This document shows positions 51,570-61,184 of a stretch of DNA of 64,000 nucleotides, in pieces (the stretch's first letter is position 1; the number at the start of each line of letters is the position of its first letter). The notes below the pieces were generated by a model. It was given only the letters and a program-made list of their open reading frames with translations. It ran no database searches and had not been told where the DNA came from. Source of the DNA: Opitutales bacterium (GTDB taxonomy: Bacteria > Verrucomicrobiota > Verrucomicrobiia > Opitutales > JABSRG01); contig JANQKZ010000017.1 in NCBI GenBank assembly GCA_028280845.1, positions 1 to 64,000 on the forward strand, read 5' to 3'. A program made the translations under genes and the position numbers.

Positions 51570-52235
51570 TCAGCCTTTTATCATGGGTAAGAGGTATTCG
51601 TAGACCAGTTCCGCCATTTTCCGATGACCGTCCGGGTTCGGGTGAATTTGGTCCGCCTGCATCAGTTCCGGATATCCGCCGACCCCCTTTAAGAGGAAGG
51701 GAATCAGCACAGCATCGGTCTCCTCTGCAATGAGCTTGAAGGATTCACGAAAAGCATCGCGATAGTCTTCCCCCATGTTGACAGGCATTTCCATGCCAGC
51801 GACCACGACTTGCACCTGGGGGTATTTAGCGAGAACTTTATCAATAGTGGTTTTGAGGTTTTTGCGTGTATCCGAAATATCGATACCACGGAGGCCGTCA
51901 TTTCCGCCCAGGGCGATGATAAAGATGTCGAGAGCGAAGGGAGTGTTTTCCGGCCAATCCCGGGGAGCACGCAGGACCCAATTAATTCGGCGTAGGCCCC
52001 CGGCGGTGGTTTCCCCACTCAAGCCGGCGGGAATGACCCGGGTAGGTATTGTCGGATGACGCTGGGAGAGCAGTTCCTGCAAACGGTGCGGATAGGCCTC
52101 CCCGGGGTTTTCCAAGCCGTAACCCGCCGTCAAACTGTCCCCCAGGATAAGAATGGTAGTGGGGGGTTCGGCTCCCCAGGAGGGACATCCCCCAAAGAGG
52201 AGGATGAGGAGAAAAACGTTTGAGAGCGACCGCAT
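51570..52235 (-). CDS. tesA: TesA-type SGNH arylesterase/lysophospholipase
   Basis: A 221-residue SGNH hydrolase with an N-terminal signal (GGCPSW suggests a possible lipobox, Cys near residue 17). Block I ILGDSLTAGYG (Ser), block II SGETTAGG (Gly), block III IALGGNDGLRG (Asn) and block V DQIHPNPDGH (Asp, His) are all visible. E. coli TesA is a periplasmic thioesterase/lysophospholipase. The gene is divergent from the ybbA-ybbP pair, a conserved neighbourhood. I chose the ATG at 52235 because the upstream frame is not exported sequence. Confidence 0.9.
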   Translation of the reverse strand: MRSLSNVFLLILLFGGCPSWGAEPPTTILILGDSLTAGYGLENPGEAYPHRLQELLSQRHPTIPTRVIPAGLSGETTAGGLRRINWVLRAPRDWPENTPFALDIFIIALGGNDGLRGIDISDTRKNLKTTIDKVLAKYPQVQVVVAGMEMPVNMGEDYRDAFRESFKLIAEETDAVLIPFLLKGVGGYPELMQADQIHPNPDGHRKMAELVYEYLLPMIKG

Positions 52236-52350
52236 GGGTTTAAGGTAGAGTAGGAATACAAAGAAACAAACCGGAAGAAATGCTTTTCCCGAGTTGTGGA
52301 TATCGGGCTTCGCTTTATTGTCCTGAAAATCCCTGTTCGGTTCCATCATC

Positions 52351-53031
52351 ATGCCTGATTCACCCTCCACCATACTCCGCGTTGACGACATACGTCGCAC
52401 TTATACCACAACGCACGGAGATCTTGAAGTACTCAAAGGGATCTCCCTTTCGGTCGAGACGGGGGAGACAGTCTCGATTATTGGTCCTTCCGGTAGTGGA
52501 AAAACAACCTTGCTTGGGATTTGTGCCGGGTTGGATTTACCCACTTCTGGAGATGTGAAAATTGCCGGAGAATCGCTGCTCCCGATGGGGGAAGATGGCC
52601 GGGCCGCCTTTCGCAACCGGCAGGTTGGATTTGTGTTCCAGAACTTCCAGCTGGTTCCCACGTTGACTGCCTTGGAGAATGTGATGGTTCCGCTGGAACT
52701 CCGGGGGGAACGTGGGGTGGGCGACCGGGCGACATCCCTGTTGACTCGAGTCGGTCTTGGCGAGCGACTGGACCACTATCCGATTCAGCTTTCAGGAGGA
52801 GAGCAACAGCGGGTAGCCCTGGCCCGTGCCTTCATCAATGAGCCCAAAATTCTCTTCGCGGATGAACCGACCGGTAACTTGGACGGGTCCACCAGTGATT
52901 CCATCGTGGGCCTGCTCTTTTCCCTGAACCGCGATGCGGGGACGACACTCGTCCTAGTCACCCACAACTTGGAACTGGCCAAGCAGACTGACCGGATCTT
53001 TCGCATTCGCGACGGGCTGCTGGAGGATTAA
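52351..53031 (+). CDS. ybbA: ABC transporter ATP-binding protein, YbbA/LolD type
   Basis: A 226-residue ATPase with Walker A GPSGSGKTT, Q-loop VFQNFQLVP, signature LSGGEQQR, Walker B ILFADEPTGNLD and switch His LVTHNLEL. It pairs with the FtsX-like permease encoded next. YbbA/YbbP-type transporters sit next to tesA in many genomes, as here, and probably move or extract a lipid-related molecule with the esterase. The ATG at 52351 gives the usual length. Confidence 0.92.
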   Translation: MPDSPSTILRVDDIRRTYTTTHGDLEVLKGISLSVETGETVSIIGPSGSGKTTLLGICAGLDLPTSGDVKIAGESLLPMGEDGRAAFRNRQVGFVFQNFQLVPTLTALENVMVPLELRGERGVGDRATSLLTRVGLGERLDHYPIQLSGGEQQRVALARAFINEPKILFADEPTGNLDGSTSDSIVGLLFSLNRDAGTTLVLVTHNLELAKQTDRIFRIRDGLLED

Positions 53032-53060
53032 CCACTGAAATACACTAAAGGAAAATTTAA

Positions 53061-55658
53061 GTGAATTTTAGGGGTTCAAAAAAAATAAGCGTTTCGACTA
53101 AGCGTTTGAGGTGGTGGTGGACAATGGCGTTGCGGGATAGCCGGCAGTCGCGGCGGCGGTTGTTTTTGTTTACCTTATCCATTGTGTTTGGGGTGGCTGC
53201 GCTGGTGGCGATCAACGCTTTTGGGAAAGTGTTGGAACGGGCGATTGAAACCCGGTCGAAAACATTGCTGGGGGCGGACTTGCTGATTGCAAGTGGACAA
53301 CCCTTTAATGAGCGAACCGAGGAATTGATTCGTTCCCTGGGCGGGGATCAGAGCCGGCAGACCCGCTTTGCCTCTATGGCCCGTTTTCCGAAAACCGGAG
53401 ATTCGCGGCTCGTGGCGGTTCGTGGATTGAAAGGCGGTTTCCCTTACTACGGCGAGTTGGAGACGGATCCGGCGGGGGTGACCGTGAATGGTCGCAGCGA
53501 TGCCGTGGCCATTGTAGATGACAGCCTGATGGCTCAGTTTGGGCTGGAGGTGGGGGATACGCTGGAGGTGGGAAAGGTGACCTTTGAGATCATTGCACGG
53601 TTGATCCAGATTCCGGGTGAAACAGCGGTTGAGGGCGTGTTCTCCCCACGGGTTTATGTGCCCCACAACCAGATTGAGCAGACCGAGCTGATCCAGATCG
53701 GGAGCATCGCCTACTATAATGTGCTCTTTCGATTTGATTCCGGACTGACCCCCGAGATGCTCGAGCGGCTGGAAGCAGAACGGGAAGAATGGATGCGTGA
53801 GGCTCGGGTCTGGTTTGATACCATTGAGGAGCGCAAGCAGGAAGCCGGGCGTGTCCTGGTCAACATCAACAGCTTTCTCAACCTTGTCGGATTCATCGCT
53901 CTTTTATTGGGTGCGGTGGGGATTGCGGGATCCGTGCAAGTTTACCTGAAGGGCAAGGTCGATACGGTGGCTGTGCTCCGCTGCCTGGGAGCCACCAACC
54001 ACGATGCGATGGCGATCTACTGTATCCAGATCACTCTGATGGGGCTGATAGGCACCGCGATCGGGGCGGCTTTCGGCCTTAGCCTGCTACTCGTGCTTCC
54101 CAAAGTCATGGCACCATTTTTGCCGATTGGGGGTCTGGACATTTTCATTGCCTGGCCGACGGTCTTCATGGCCATGGGGTTTGGCTGGGTGTTTATGATC
54201 CTATTCTCTCTTATTCCCCTGCTTCCTCTGCGGAAGATCACCCCCCTGCGCGCTATCCGTTCCTTTGTTCAGGATGTGGCGCCGGCGCATAAGGACCGTG
54301 GAGTCTGGATCGTATGCAGTTTGATTGTTCTGGTGACGACGGGATTTGCCCTGTGGCAAAGCCGCGAACGGCCGCTACATGGCCTTGGCTTTTTGGGAGG
54401 TATTCTGCTTGCGCTCGGCCTGCTTTGGCTACTGGCGTTTCTGCTGCGGTTCACGGTTCGCCGGATCACCGGGAGCACCTGGCCTTACGTCTGGCGTCAG
54501 GGGATGTCTAACCTCTATCGACCCAACAACCGGACTTTGTTTTTGTTAACGACCTTGGGCATAGGGAGTTTTCTTATATTCACCCTCTACCTGACGGAGC
54601 AGTCGCTCTTGCGGCAGGGAGAACTGTCGAGCAGTGATGAGAATCCCAACCTGCTCATGTTTGATATTCAACCTGACCAGAACGATGGGGTGAACCGGAT
54701 TATCGAGGCGGAAGGCTATACGGTCGTGGGTAATGCACCCGTGGTCACTATGAACCTGGCCGAACTCAATGGCTATGATGTCGGGCAGCTTCGCGAAATG
54801 GATGAGTCCGGAGAGATTGATATCGAGCGTTGGGCTGTATTTCGGGAATATCAATCTACCTTTCGGGAGCACCTGAATCCGGATGAGGTCTTGTTGGAAG
54901 GCAGTTTTACGCCCCGGGCCTCATTGGATGATGATGTTCCTATTCCCGTTTCAGTGGAGAAGGAGATTGTGCGCGCCCTGGACCTGAAGTTGGGAGACCG
55001 GATTCTGTTTGATGTGCAGGGCTTCCCCATCGACGTAGAGGTCACCAGTATCCGGGAGGTGAACTGGAACGAATTGCGGCCGAACTTTTTTGTGGTCTTT
55101 CCGGCGGGTGTCCTCGAAGAGGCTCCCGCATTTTATGTCACAGCCACACAGGTACCCGACCAGCAGCGTATCGCATTTTTGCAGCGCAAAATTGTCGAGA
55201 CCTATCCCAATGTATCGGCCGTAAACCTGGAGGTGGTGCTGCAAACGGTGGGAGAAATCTTTGATCGCGTTACCTTTGTCTTACGCTTCATGGCATCCTT
55301 CACCATCGCCACGGGATTGGTCGTCCTGATCAGCTCTATTTTGACCAGTCGCTACCAGCGGGTGAAGGAGAGTGTCTTGCTGCGGACCTTGGGGGCGCAG
55401 GGGCGACAGATCCGTAGCATCATGGCGATCGAATATGTTTTGCTTGGGAGTCTCTCGGCACTGGCCGGCATTATCCTGGCGGGAATCAGCAGTTTTGCCC
55501 TGTCGAGGTGGGTCTTTGAGGTTCCCTTTTATTTTCCCTGGGGAGCCCCTTTGATCATGGTGGTGGGGGTTAGCCTGATCACCCTTTTGACCGGTCTAGC
55601 GAACAGCCGAGGCATTGCCAGTCATCCGCCGCTTGAGATCTTGCGGGAAGAGGGCTGA
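53061..55658 (+). CDS. ybbP: YbbP-type FtsX-domain ABC permease
   Basis: An 865-residue permease with two FtsX domains, about ten membrane helices in groups (near residues 30-50, 275-420, 440-500 and 750-860) and large periplasmic domains between. Characteristic segments are SRQSRRRLFLFTLSIVFGVAALVAINAFG, LRCLGATNHDAMAIYCIQ and LLRTLGAQGRQIRSIMAIEYVLLG. It forms the membrane part of the transporter with YbbA. The GTG at 53061 has AAGGA upstream; an ATG at 53124 just before the first helix is the alternative. It is translated 30 nt after ybbA. Confidence 0.9.
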   Translation: MNFRGSKKISVSTKRLRWWWTMALRDSRQSRRRLFLFTLSIVFGVAALVAINAFGKVLERAIETRSKTLLGADLLIASGQPFNERTEELIRSLGGDQSRQTRFASMARFPKTGDSRLVAVRGLKGGFPYYGELETDPAGVTVNGRSDAVAIVDDSLMAQFGLEVGDTLEVGKVTFEIIARLIQIPGETAVEGVFSPRVYVPHNQIEQTELIQIGSIAYYNVLFRFDSGLTPEMLERLEAEREEWMREARVWFDTIEERKQEAGRVLVNINSFLNLVGFIALLLGAVGIAGSVQVYLKGKVDTVAVLRCLGATNHDAMAIYCIQITLMGLIGTAIGAAFGLSLLLVLPKVMAPFLPIGGLDIFIAWPTVFMAMGFGWVFMILFSLIPLLPLRKITPLRAIRSFVQDVAPAHKDRGVWIVCSLIVLVTTGFALWQSRERPLHGLGFLGGILLALGLLWLLAFLLRFTVRRITGSTWPYVWRQGMSNLYRPNNRTLFLLTTLGIGSFLIFTLYLTEQSLLRQGELSSSDENPNLLMFDIQPDQNDGVNRIIEAEGYTVVGNAPVVTMNLAELNGYDVGQLREMDESGEIDIERWAVFREYQSTFREHLNPDEVLLEGSFTPRASLDDDVPIPVSVEKEIVRALDLKLGDRILFDVQGFPIDVEVTSIREVNWNELRPNFFVVFPAGVLEEAPAFYVTATQVPDQQRIAFLQRKIVETYPNVSAVNLEVVLQTVGEIFDRVTFVLRFMASFTIATGLVVLISSILTSRYQRVKESVLLRTLGAQGRQIRSIMAIEYVLLGSLSALAGIILAGISSFALSRWVFEVPFYFPWGAPLIMVVGVSLITLLTGLANSRGIASHPPLEILREEG

Positions 55659-55676
55659 AGGTTAAGACTTTGCTTC

Positions 55677-56606
55677 TTGGCCGCCACTCCACCAGTACCT
55701 GATGCGTCTCACCACCCGTTGCTCTCAATCGGCGGGGCGGCCGCTGTGGGCTCGATGGTCATCTGGGGCCTGGCCCCCCTGTATTGGAGCGTTCTTGATC
55801 CGGTTCCTTCGCTCGAATTGATTTTCCACCGTGTCGTGTGGGTCTTTCTTGTCCTCATGGTTCTTCTGGCCACCCGGAAACGTTTAAGGATTTATGTGGA
55901 GGCGATGCGGTCCCCACGCGAATTAGTGGCTCACGGCTTGAGTGGCCTTTTCCTGGCCACCAACTGGTACGCCTTTGTCTGGGCCATTCAAAATGCCCGC
56001 GTCGTGGAAGTGAGTCTGGGTTATTTCGTGTTACCACTCTTTAATGTCGCCCTCGGGTTTGTGCTGTTCCGGGAGCGCCTGTCGCGACCGCAGATGGTGG
56101 CAGTCGCACTGGCCGGAATCGGCGTTGGGTTTCAGCTGATTCGCTACGGGACTATTCCCTGGGTAGCCCTGGTTGTTGCGCTCTCCTTTGGTCTATATGC
56201 GGTTATCCGTAAAACCTCCAAACTGGGTTCCCTCACCGGATTGTCAGTTGAAATGACCTTGCTCTTCCCGCTTGCCTTCGGGCTTCTGGTTCACCGGGAG
56301 ATTATTGGTATTGGGGCATTTGGGCACCTGGGTTTAAAAATGGATTTTTTTATGGCGGGCACGGGCGTGTTGACCGCCATCCCTTTGCTCCTTTACGCGT
56401 TCGCCGCCCGGCGGATTCCCCTGTCCTCGATCGGGATTCTGCAGTATATCGCCCCTAGCTTGCACTTCCTCCTGGGGGTCATCTGGTATCGGGAACCGTT
56501 TCCCCCGGCCCAGTGGATTACCTTCGGGTTTATCTGGGTGGCTCTGGCCATTTACTCGGCGGAAGTACGGGGTAAAATTCGAAGGCGAACCCCGAAGCCT
56601 GTTTGA
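55677..56606 (+). CDS. rarD: RarD-family EamA transporter
   Basis: The 309-residue protein has ten predicted transmembrane helices in two EamA repeats. It matches RarD along its length, for example VIWGLAPLYW, ATNWYAFVWAIQNARVVEVSLGYFVLPLFNVALGFVLFRERL and LSSIGILQYIAPSLHFLLGVIWYREPF. RarD transports an unknown small molecule. The start codon appears to be TTG at 55677 because no ATG precedes the first helix; a slightly different start is possible. It begins 18 nt after ybbP. Confidence 0.88.
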   Translation: MAATPPVPDASHHPLLSIGGAAAVGSMVIWGLAPLYWSVLDPVPSLELIFHRVVWVFLVLMVLLATRKRLRIYVEAMRSPRELVAHGLSGLFLATNWYAFVWAIQNARVVEVSLGYFVLPLFNVALGFVLFRERLSRPQMVAVALAGIGVGFQLIRYGTIPWVALVVALSFGLYAVIRKTSKLGSLTGLSVEMTLLFPLAFGLLVHREIIGIGAFGHLGLKMDFFMAGTGVLTAIPLLLYAFAARRIPLSSIGILQYIAPSLHFLLGVIWYREPFPPAQWITFGFIWVALAIYSAEVRGKIRRRTPKPV

Positions 56607-56652
56607 CGGATGGTTTGTCCACCGTTATGGTATCCCTAAATCAGACAATAAC

Positions 56653-57108
56653 ATGACGCAAGATACACACGTTTCCAGCACTGTAATTGACAACCTATGC
56701 CAAGTCCTTGCCGACGGGTATGCTCTACTGGGGATCACCCATGTCTGTCACTGGAATGTGGAGGGCCCCACCTTTTTCGCCCTTCACCAGGCGTTTGAAG
56801 AACAATACACTGAATTGTTCACTGCAATCGACGAAATAGCTGAGCGGATTCGCGCTCTGGGCGGGTATGCGCCCGGCTCCCTCAGCCAGTGGTCAGCCAT
56901 GGCCGGCATGGAGGAAATTTCTGGCAAAGCGAGCGCGGAGGATATGGTGAAATGCCTCATTGCGGCGAACAGCAAGCTCGTGGCCGACCTGCAGGCTGCC
57001 CGTGATGTTGCTGGTGATGCCGGGGATCCGGAAACCGAGGACCTGATGATTGCACGGATCCAGGTGCACGAGAAGACGCTTTGGATGCTCCGCTCCTACC
57101 TTGGCTAG
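56653..57108 (+). CDS. dps: Dps-family ferritin-like DNA-protection protein
   Basis: A 151-residue ferritin-like protein that forms a dodecamer, stores iron and detoxifies peroxide. The inter-subunit ferroxidase ligands are visible in HVCHWNVEGPTFFALHQAFEEQYTELFTAIDEIAERIRALGG. There is no lysine-rich DNA-binding tail. ATG at 56653 gives the normal length. The gene stands alone between rarD and a small hypothetical gene, with no obvious OxyR or IdeR site visible. Confidence 0.92.
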   Translation: MTQDTHVSSTVIDNLCQVLADGYALLGITHVCHWNVEGPTFFALHQAFEEQYTELFTAIDEIAERIRALGGYAPGSLSQWSAMAGMEEISGKASAEDMVKCLIAANSKLVADLQAARDVAGDAGDPETEDLMIARIQVHEKTLWMLRSYLG

Positions 57109-57273
57109 GAGACGGGCGGGATAATCTCCGCCATCCTGGAATTGTTCGGTGCACTTGAAGGGGGTGCCCTACCTAATCTTAGGATGTAGTGAAGGGGCTG
57201 CCTCTGGTTTTGCCTATCCTCAAATCCTATATTTGATTTGAAAAATCTTAAGGCATGCATGGCATGAGTGCCG

Positions 57274-57585
57274 ATGAATGATGCATTTGGACATCCCATC
57301 CGGGTGGGTGATCTCTGCGCGGTTTCAGCCCGCAATGGAAAACATGACAGCATCATTAAATTATTCTACGTCCAGGAAACGCTCGAGGAAACCCACCCAG
57401 ACTATGGGACTAATCACGAGTATTTACGCGGTGTGGACGGCGCAGGCCGATTTACCCAAATCCAGAAGGCCAGTAATATCATTGTCATCAACGGAGCTAT
57501 TGCCGCCGACAATCCCCGGCTAAAGGAAATCCTGGCGGTGTTGCCTGAAGCAGAAGTGGTGTCCCTGCTGGAACGTTTGACCTGA
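57274..57585 (+). CDS. Small hypothetical protein
   Basis: A 103-residue soluble protein: FGHPIRVGDLCAVSARNGKHDSIIKLFYVQETLEET, a central acidic region, then IIVINGAIAADNPRLKEILAVLPEAEVVSLLERL. It has a plausible mixed alpha/beta pattern and no motif I recognise. The ATG at 57274 follows a GTG six bases earlier, which is also a possible start. Confidence 0.6.
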   Translation: MNDAFGHPIRVGDLCAVSARNGKHDSIIKLFYVQETLEETHPDYGTNHEYLRGVDGAGRFTQIQKASNIIVINGAIAADNPRLKEILAVLPEAEVVSLLERLT

Positions 57586-57705
57586 GGTAGGTTGCGGGCG
57601 TAGCGAGTCCGCGCACCCTGGATCAAAACCACATCTTTTTGTAGAAGTGCGGACTTTTTGGGGCATTAATTATAAGGTTATAGGGTATGATGTTGCTGAT
57701 CCCCC

Positions 57706-58308
57706 TTAAGGATCTGGCTCGAAGCGGTAAATCCCGTGGACTAGTTTTCCGTCCACTACCTTTCGTCCGTATATTCGTGGGTAACCCGGAGGCGGCAGGT
57801 GAACCGCATTCCATTTATTGACGATTTCAATCGAAGCCACGGCTTGCGACAGTTGGTCATGGACGGGATTCACTTCCGGCATGGAGAAAAAAACAAATTC
57901 TCCGAGACCACAGAGAATCCAATTCTCGACGCTGAGATCGAATCGCTTTCCCTCCGAGTATTCTACGAGGCGGTACATATCCTCCGCCTGCCATCCGCAA
58001 AACTCAAGGACCTCCTGATAATCCGGCCAGGCCAACTCATCCAACCATTCCATGGCGTCTTCACCGATTTCAATTTCGTCCTCTTGGGACAGTTGGTCAG
58101 AGAGGAAAGTCGCCACCATAGATTCCAAGCGGTGGAGGACCAGCCCGGGATGTTCTCCGCTGCCTCCTCCCAGAATCAGGTTTTCGGGGTTGCCGCCAAA
58201 GTCTTCGGCCCCCCTGCCATCACCCTCGAAGGCCTGGAGCGGATGGTAAATCGGCAAATAGGCAAAGAAACCGACAAATTCGTGGTCAAATGAATCGATA
58301 TAGCTCAT
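57706..58308 (-). CDS. Hypothetical protein
   Basis: A 200-residue soluble protein rich in Glu, Asp and aromatic residues (FVGFFAYLPIYHPLQAFEGD, GGSGEHPGLVLHRLESMVATFLSDQ, DEIEIGEDAMEWLDELAWPDYQ). It has no signal peptide or membrane helix. I do not recognise the family, though the compact aromatic-rich pattern resembles small immunity or Smi1-like proteins; that is a weak impression. It lies downstream of the MarR regulator on the same strand, the two separated by 48 bp, so they may be cotranscribed. Confidence 0.6.
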   Translation of the reverse strand: MSYIDSFDHEFVGFFAYLPIYHPLQAFEGDGRGAEDFGGNPENLILGGGSGEHPGLVLHRLESMVATFLSDQLSQEDEIEIGEDAMEWLDELAWPDYQEVLEFCGWQAEDMYRLVEYSEGKRFDLSVENWILCGLGEFVFFSMPEVNPVHDQLSQAVASIEIVNKWNAVHLPPPGYPRIYGRKVVDGKLVHGIYRFEPDP

Positions 58309-58356
58309 CGGCTAGTCTCAAAGGATTGGCGGAACCTAACCAATCTTTGCGCGAAA

Positions 58357-58830
58357 TCAATCGCTGCCGTTGCGATCAATCATGAGGCGGACCTGATCAT
58401 AGACAAGGTCCAGGTCGTGCAAAATCGCTCTTATGTGTTTAGTCCCAAGCTCTTTATTGAATGCCCTCTGGGCTGCTTCCCATAGTGGGAAAACCTCCAC
58501 CAGTTTCTTTTGTCCCTTAGCGGTGAGGGAAACGAGCCGAGTCCGCTTATCCTTGCCGGCCACGGTTTTTACCAGTTTTTGACGCTCCAGGGCCTGGAGC
58601 CCGCGGCTTAAGGCGGATTGATCCAGGCCGACGCGTTCAGCCAATTCATTGCGAGTTGGTGAGGATCCTCCTCGAATACTGAGCAGGATCACCAACTGCC
58701 CAGACCGGATATTTGAGGGACTCAAGGCCTGATCAAAGTAAGCGGTAACCGCACGCGTGGTCTTTCGGAAATGAAAGCAAACACACTCGTCGAGGGCACT
58801 TTTTACGTCGGATTCAGTAAGTGTATCCAT
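58357..58830 (-). CDS. MarR-family transcriptional regulator
   Basis: A 157-residue winged helix-turn-helix protein. SPTRNELAERVGLDQSALSRGLQALERQKLVKTVAGKDKRTRLVSLTAKGQKKL covers the recognition helix, wing and the MarR-typical DxR motif (DKRTR). N- and C-terminal helices provide the dimer interface. MarR proteins sense small phenolic or oxidative ligands. A small palindrome 14 bp upstream of its ATG (58844-58859) may be its operator. Confidence 0.9.
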   Translation of the reverse strand: MDTLTESDVKSALDECVCFHFRKTTRAVTAYFDQALSPSNIRSGQLVILLSIRGGSSPTRNELAERVGLDQSALSRGLQALERQKLVKTVAGKDKRTRLVSLTAKGQKKLVEVFPLWEAAQRAFNKELGTKHIRAILHDLDLVYDQVRLMIDRNGSD

Positions 58831-58843
58831 GGTGTCAGCAGTG

Positions 58844-58859
58844 ATAATAGCGGTATTAT
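58844..58859 (-). promoter_or_regulatory. Putative MarR autoregulatory palindrome
   Basis: ATAATAGCGGTATTAT is a perfect 6-bp inverted repeat with a 4-bp spacer, 14 bp upstream of the regulator start codon. It fits the size and position of MarR operators. Confidence 0.45.
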
Positions 58860-59068
58860 GGATAGCAAATTACCGCCTAACAATAAAAAATGAAATTAAA
58901 TGAAATAAGGAAATGGCAATTCATGCATATATGAATATTTTTGGGAAATACGTGTTGATTGAGTTAACATAAGGGAACCCAGATCGTTGTTTATCATTCA
59001 TAATTAAGTACCTTCAACACAGGCAGAGGACTTGCCTCTGCTATCCTAACCGTTCATAAATTTTCATT

Positions 59069-60661
59069 ATGGCGATCCATTATCGCACTCTTAGTCTCAC
59101 GCTCTTCACGCTTTTCGTCAGCTTGGGTTTCGGATTTTCCCAGGAGGTTGAAGAGCTCATGCGTGAGGCAGAAGCCCCACCTGGCACGGTGGCCGACGCG
59201 GTCGAGCCCGAAGGCTCGGATTCGGGATTTCAGCAGGAACGGAACACGGTTAATCGTGTTGCAAGCCTGGAATTAAAGAGCCGGAACGAGGCGAACGGCC
59301 CGGTAAAAGTTTACGTAGTGCCGATCACCGGTCAGATCAGCAGCCCCCAGTTGTTCATCTTGAGGCGATCATTAAAGAATGCGATAGAATCCGGTGTAAA
59401 TGCCATAGTGCTAGAGTTGGACACTCCAGGTGGCAGCGTGGATACGACGATCAAGATTATGGAGGCGATGGATCGATTTAAGGGAGACACCTTTGCATTT
59501 GTTAAAGATGAGGCGATTTCGGCAGGAGCCTACATTGCCAGTGCGGCAGACTACATATTTATGACCGAGCGAGGCGTGATTGGAGCTGCCGAAGTTGTTA
59601 TGGGAACCGGAGAGGATGTGCCGGAGTCGATGAAGCGGAAAATCGAAAGCTATATCCAGGCAAAGGTGCGGACCTTATCCACCAAAACCCGTTACCGAGG
59701 GGATGTCATTCGTGCGATGAGTGACCCGGATTTTGTTTTCGAAATTGAAGGAGAGGTGATCAAAAAGGAAGGGGAGCTCCTCACTTTAACCGCCCAGGAA
59801 GCGATCAGCGCGTATGGAGATCCGCCGGAAAATCTGTTGGCGGAAGCCCTCTACGATGATGTGGAGGCCCTCTTGACAGAGGTGTATGGAGAGAACCAGT
59901 ACGAGTTGGTCGATTTTCAAATTACCTGGTCGGAAGAACTGGCAAAGTACCTGGCGACGATCTCTCCTGCCATTCTTGGCCTTGGGTTGCTTTTGCTCTT
60001 TATCGAGTTCAAGACTCCAGGATTCGGAATCTTTGGCATTGCTGGGATCTGCCTGCTCCTTGTCGTGTTTGCCGCCAACTACGTAGCCGGGCTGGCGGGG
60101 TATGAGGAAGTTATTCTATTCTTTATCGGTGTCTGCCTGGTGTTCCTCGAAATCCTGGTGTTTCCCGGGGTTATCTTTCTGGCTACGGCTGGTTTGTTTC
60201 TCATTCTGGTATCCCTGGTCTGGGCCATGGCCGACATCTGGCCTGAAGGCAGCAACTTCACCTTCACCCCGGATGTTTTTGTCTTGCCGATATTGAACAC
60301 TCTGTCCGGGTTCGCCTTCGGCATTATTGGAATCATTCTCATCGCCCGTTTCCTGCCAAGTTCCTGGATATGGGGCCGCCTCGTGCTGCGGACCGAGGTG
60401 GGTGACCCCGCCAGCGCGATTTCCGTAGGGAGGGAAAGTCCCCCGACCACCAGTCGGGGTGGCCGTGCCAAAAATGGTCTGCCTGAGCCGGGTGCAATTG
60501 GGGTCGCGGCGACGGACTTGTTTCCCAGTGGGGAGGTCGATATTGCCGGTCGTCGTTACCAGGCACGGGCGTCCCTTACTCAGATTGAGAGTGGGGCGGA
60601 CATCGAGGTGGTGGAGCAAAGGGATTTTGCCCTGATCGTCAAAGAGAAGGACCTTTCATGA
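59069..60661 (+). CDS. nfeD: NfeD1b-type membrane serine protease
   Basis: A 530-residue long-form NfeD. A signal peptide ends near GFSQE. Residues about 85-260 form a ClpP-like serine protease domain with VLELDTPGGSVDTT and the nucleophile Ser151 in AISAGAYIASAAD; the Lys general base is likely near residue 189. About four to six membrane helices follow (residues about 290-440), and the C-terminus is an OB-fold NfeD domain. Long NfeD proteins may cleave flotillin-like substrates. Its last codons overlap the next gene (ATGA), heading an operon of two NfeD proteins and a flotillin. Confidence 0.9.
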   Translation: MAIHYRTLSLTLFTLFVSLGFGFSQEVEELMREAEAPPGTVADAVEPEGSDSGFQQERNTVNRVASLELKSRNEANGPVKVYVVPITGQISSPQLFILRRSLKNAIESGVNAIVLELDTPGGSVDTTIKIMEAMDRFKGDTFAFVKDEAISAGAYIASAADYIFMTERGVIGAAEVVMGTGEDVPESMKRKIESYIQAKVRTLSTKTRYRGDVIRAMSDPDFVFEIEGEVIKKEGELLTLTAQEAISAYGDPPENLLAEALYDDVEALLTEVYGENQYELVDFQITWSEELAKYLATISPAILGLGLLLLFIEFKTPGFGIFGIAGICLLLVVFAANYVAGLAGYEEVILFFIGVCLVFLEILVFPGVIFLATAGLFLILVSLVWAMADIWPEGSNFTFTPDVFVLPILNTLSGFAFGIIGIILIARFLPSSWIWGRLVLRTEVGDPASAISVGRESPPTTSRGGRAKNGLPEPGAIGVAATDLFPSGEVDIAGRRYQARASLTQIESGADIEVVEQRDFALIVKEKDLS

Positions 60662-61134
60662 CTATAATTATAACCCTTATTGTTATCGCGGTGCTGCTTG
60701 CGCTAGGGGAGCTCGTCGTGCCAGGAGGGATTCTTGGTATCTTGTCCTTCCTTTGCCTTTGCGCAGCGGCCTATTTCACCAATCAGGAGTATGGCATGAT
60801 GATCGCTATCGCCGTCTTCTTTGGTTCGACGGTGCTCACAGTGGTATCCCTTTTTATGTTTTTTGGTGTTTTGAAAAAGATGGGATTTACCAAGGGAGTG
60901 TTCCTCAACACGAGTGTGGAGGGAAAATCGGCCGGTGCCAATGCCGACCGTGCCTCGGATGACCTGATCGGAAAAGAAGGTGAGGCATTGACCCCACTGG
61001 TTCCTACGGGCATGATTGGGGTTGATGGGAGCCAATATGAGGCCTTCTGCCAGACTGGCTATCTGGATAAGGGAAATTCGGTCCAAATTATCGGGCGGGA
61101 TAATTTTCGCCTCATAGTAAAAGCCATGCCTTAA
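60658..61134 (+). CDS. Short NfeD-family protein
   Basis: A 158-residue protein with three N-terminal membrane helices (ITLIVIAVLLALGELVVPGG, LSFLCLCAAAYF, IAIAVFFGSTVLTVVSLFMF) and a soluble C-terminal OB-type NfeD domain (LIGKEGEALTPLVPTGMIGVDGSQYEAFC). It lacks the protease domain of the preceding long NfeD. Its ATG overlaps the nfeD stop. It lies 50 nt before the flotillin-like gene. Its likely role is anchoring or regulating the flotillin assembly. Confidence 0.85.
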   Translation: MTIIITLIVIAVLLALGELVVPGGILGILSFLCLCAAAYFTNQEYGMMIAIAVFFGSTVLTVVSLFMFFGVLKKMGFTKGVFLNTSVEGKSAGANADRASDDLIGKEGEALTPLVPTGMIGVDGSQYEAFCQTGYLDKGNSVQIIGRDNFRLIVKAMP

Positions 61135-61184
61135 TCCACATTCACTTTATAAACCTCTACCAACCACAAACCTAAATACACATT

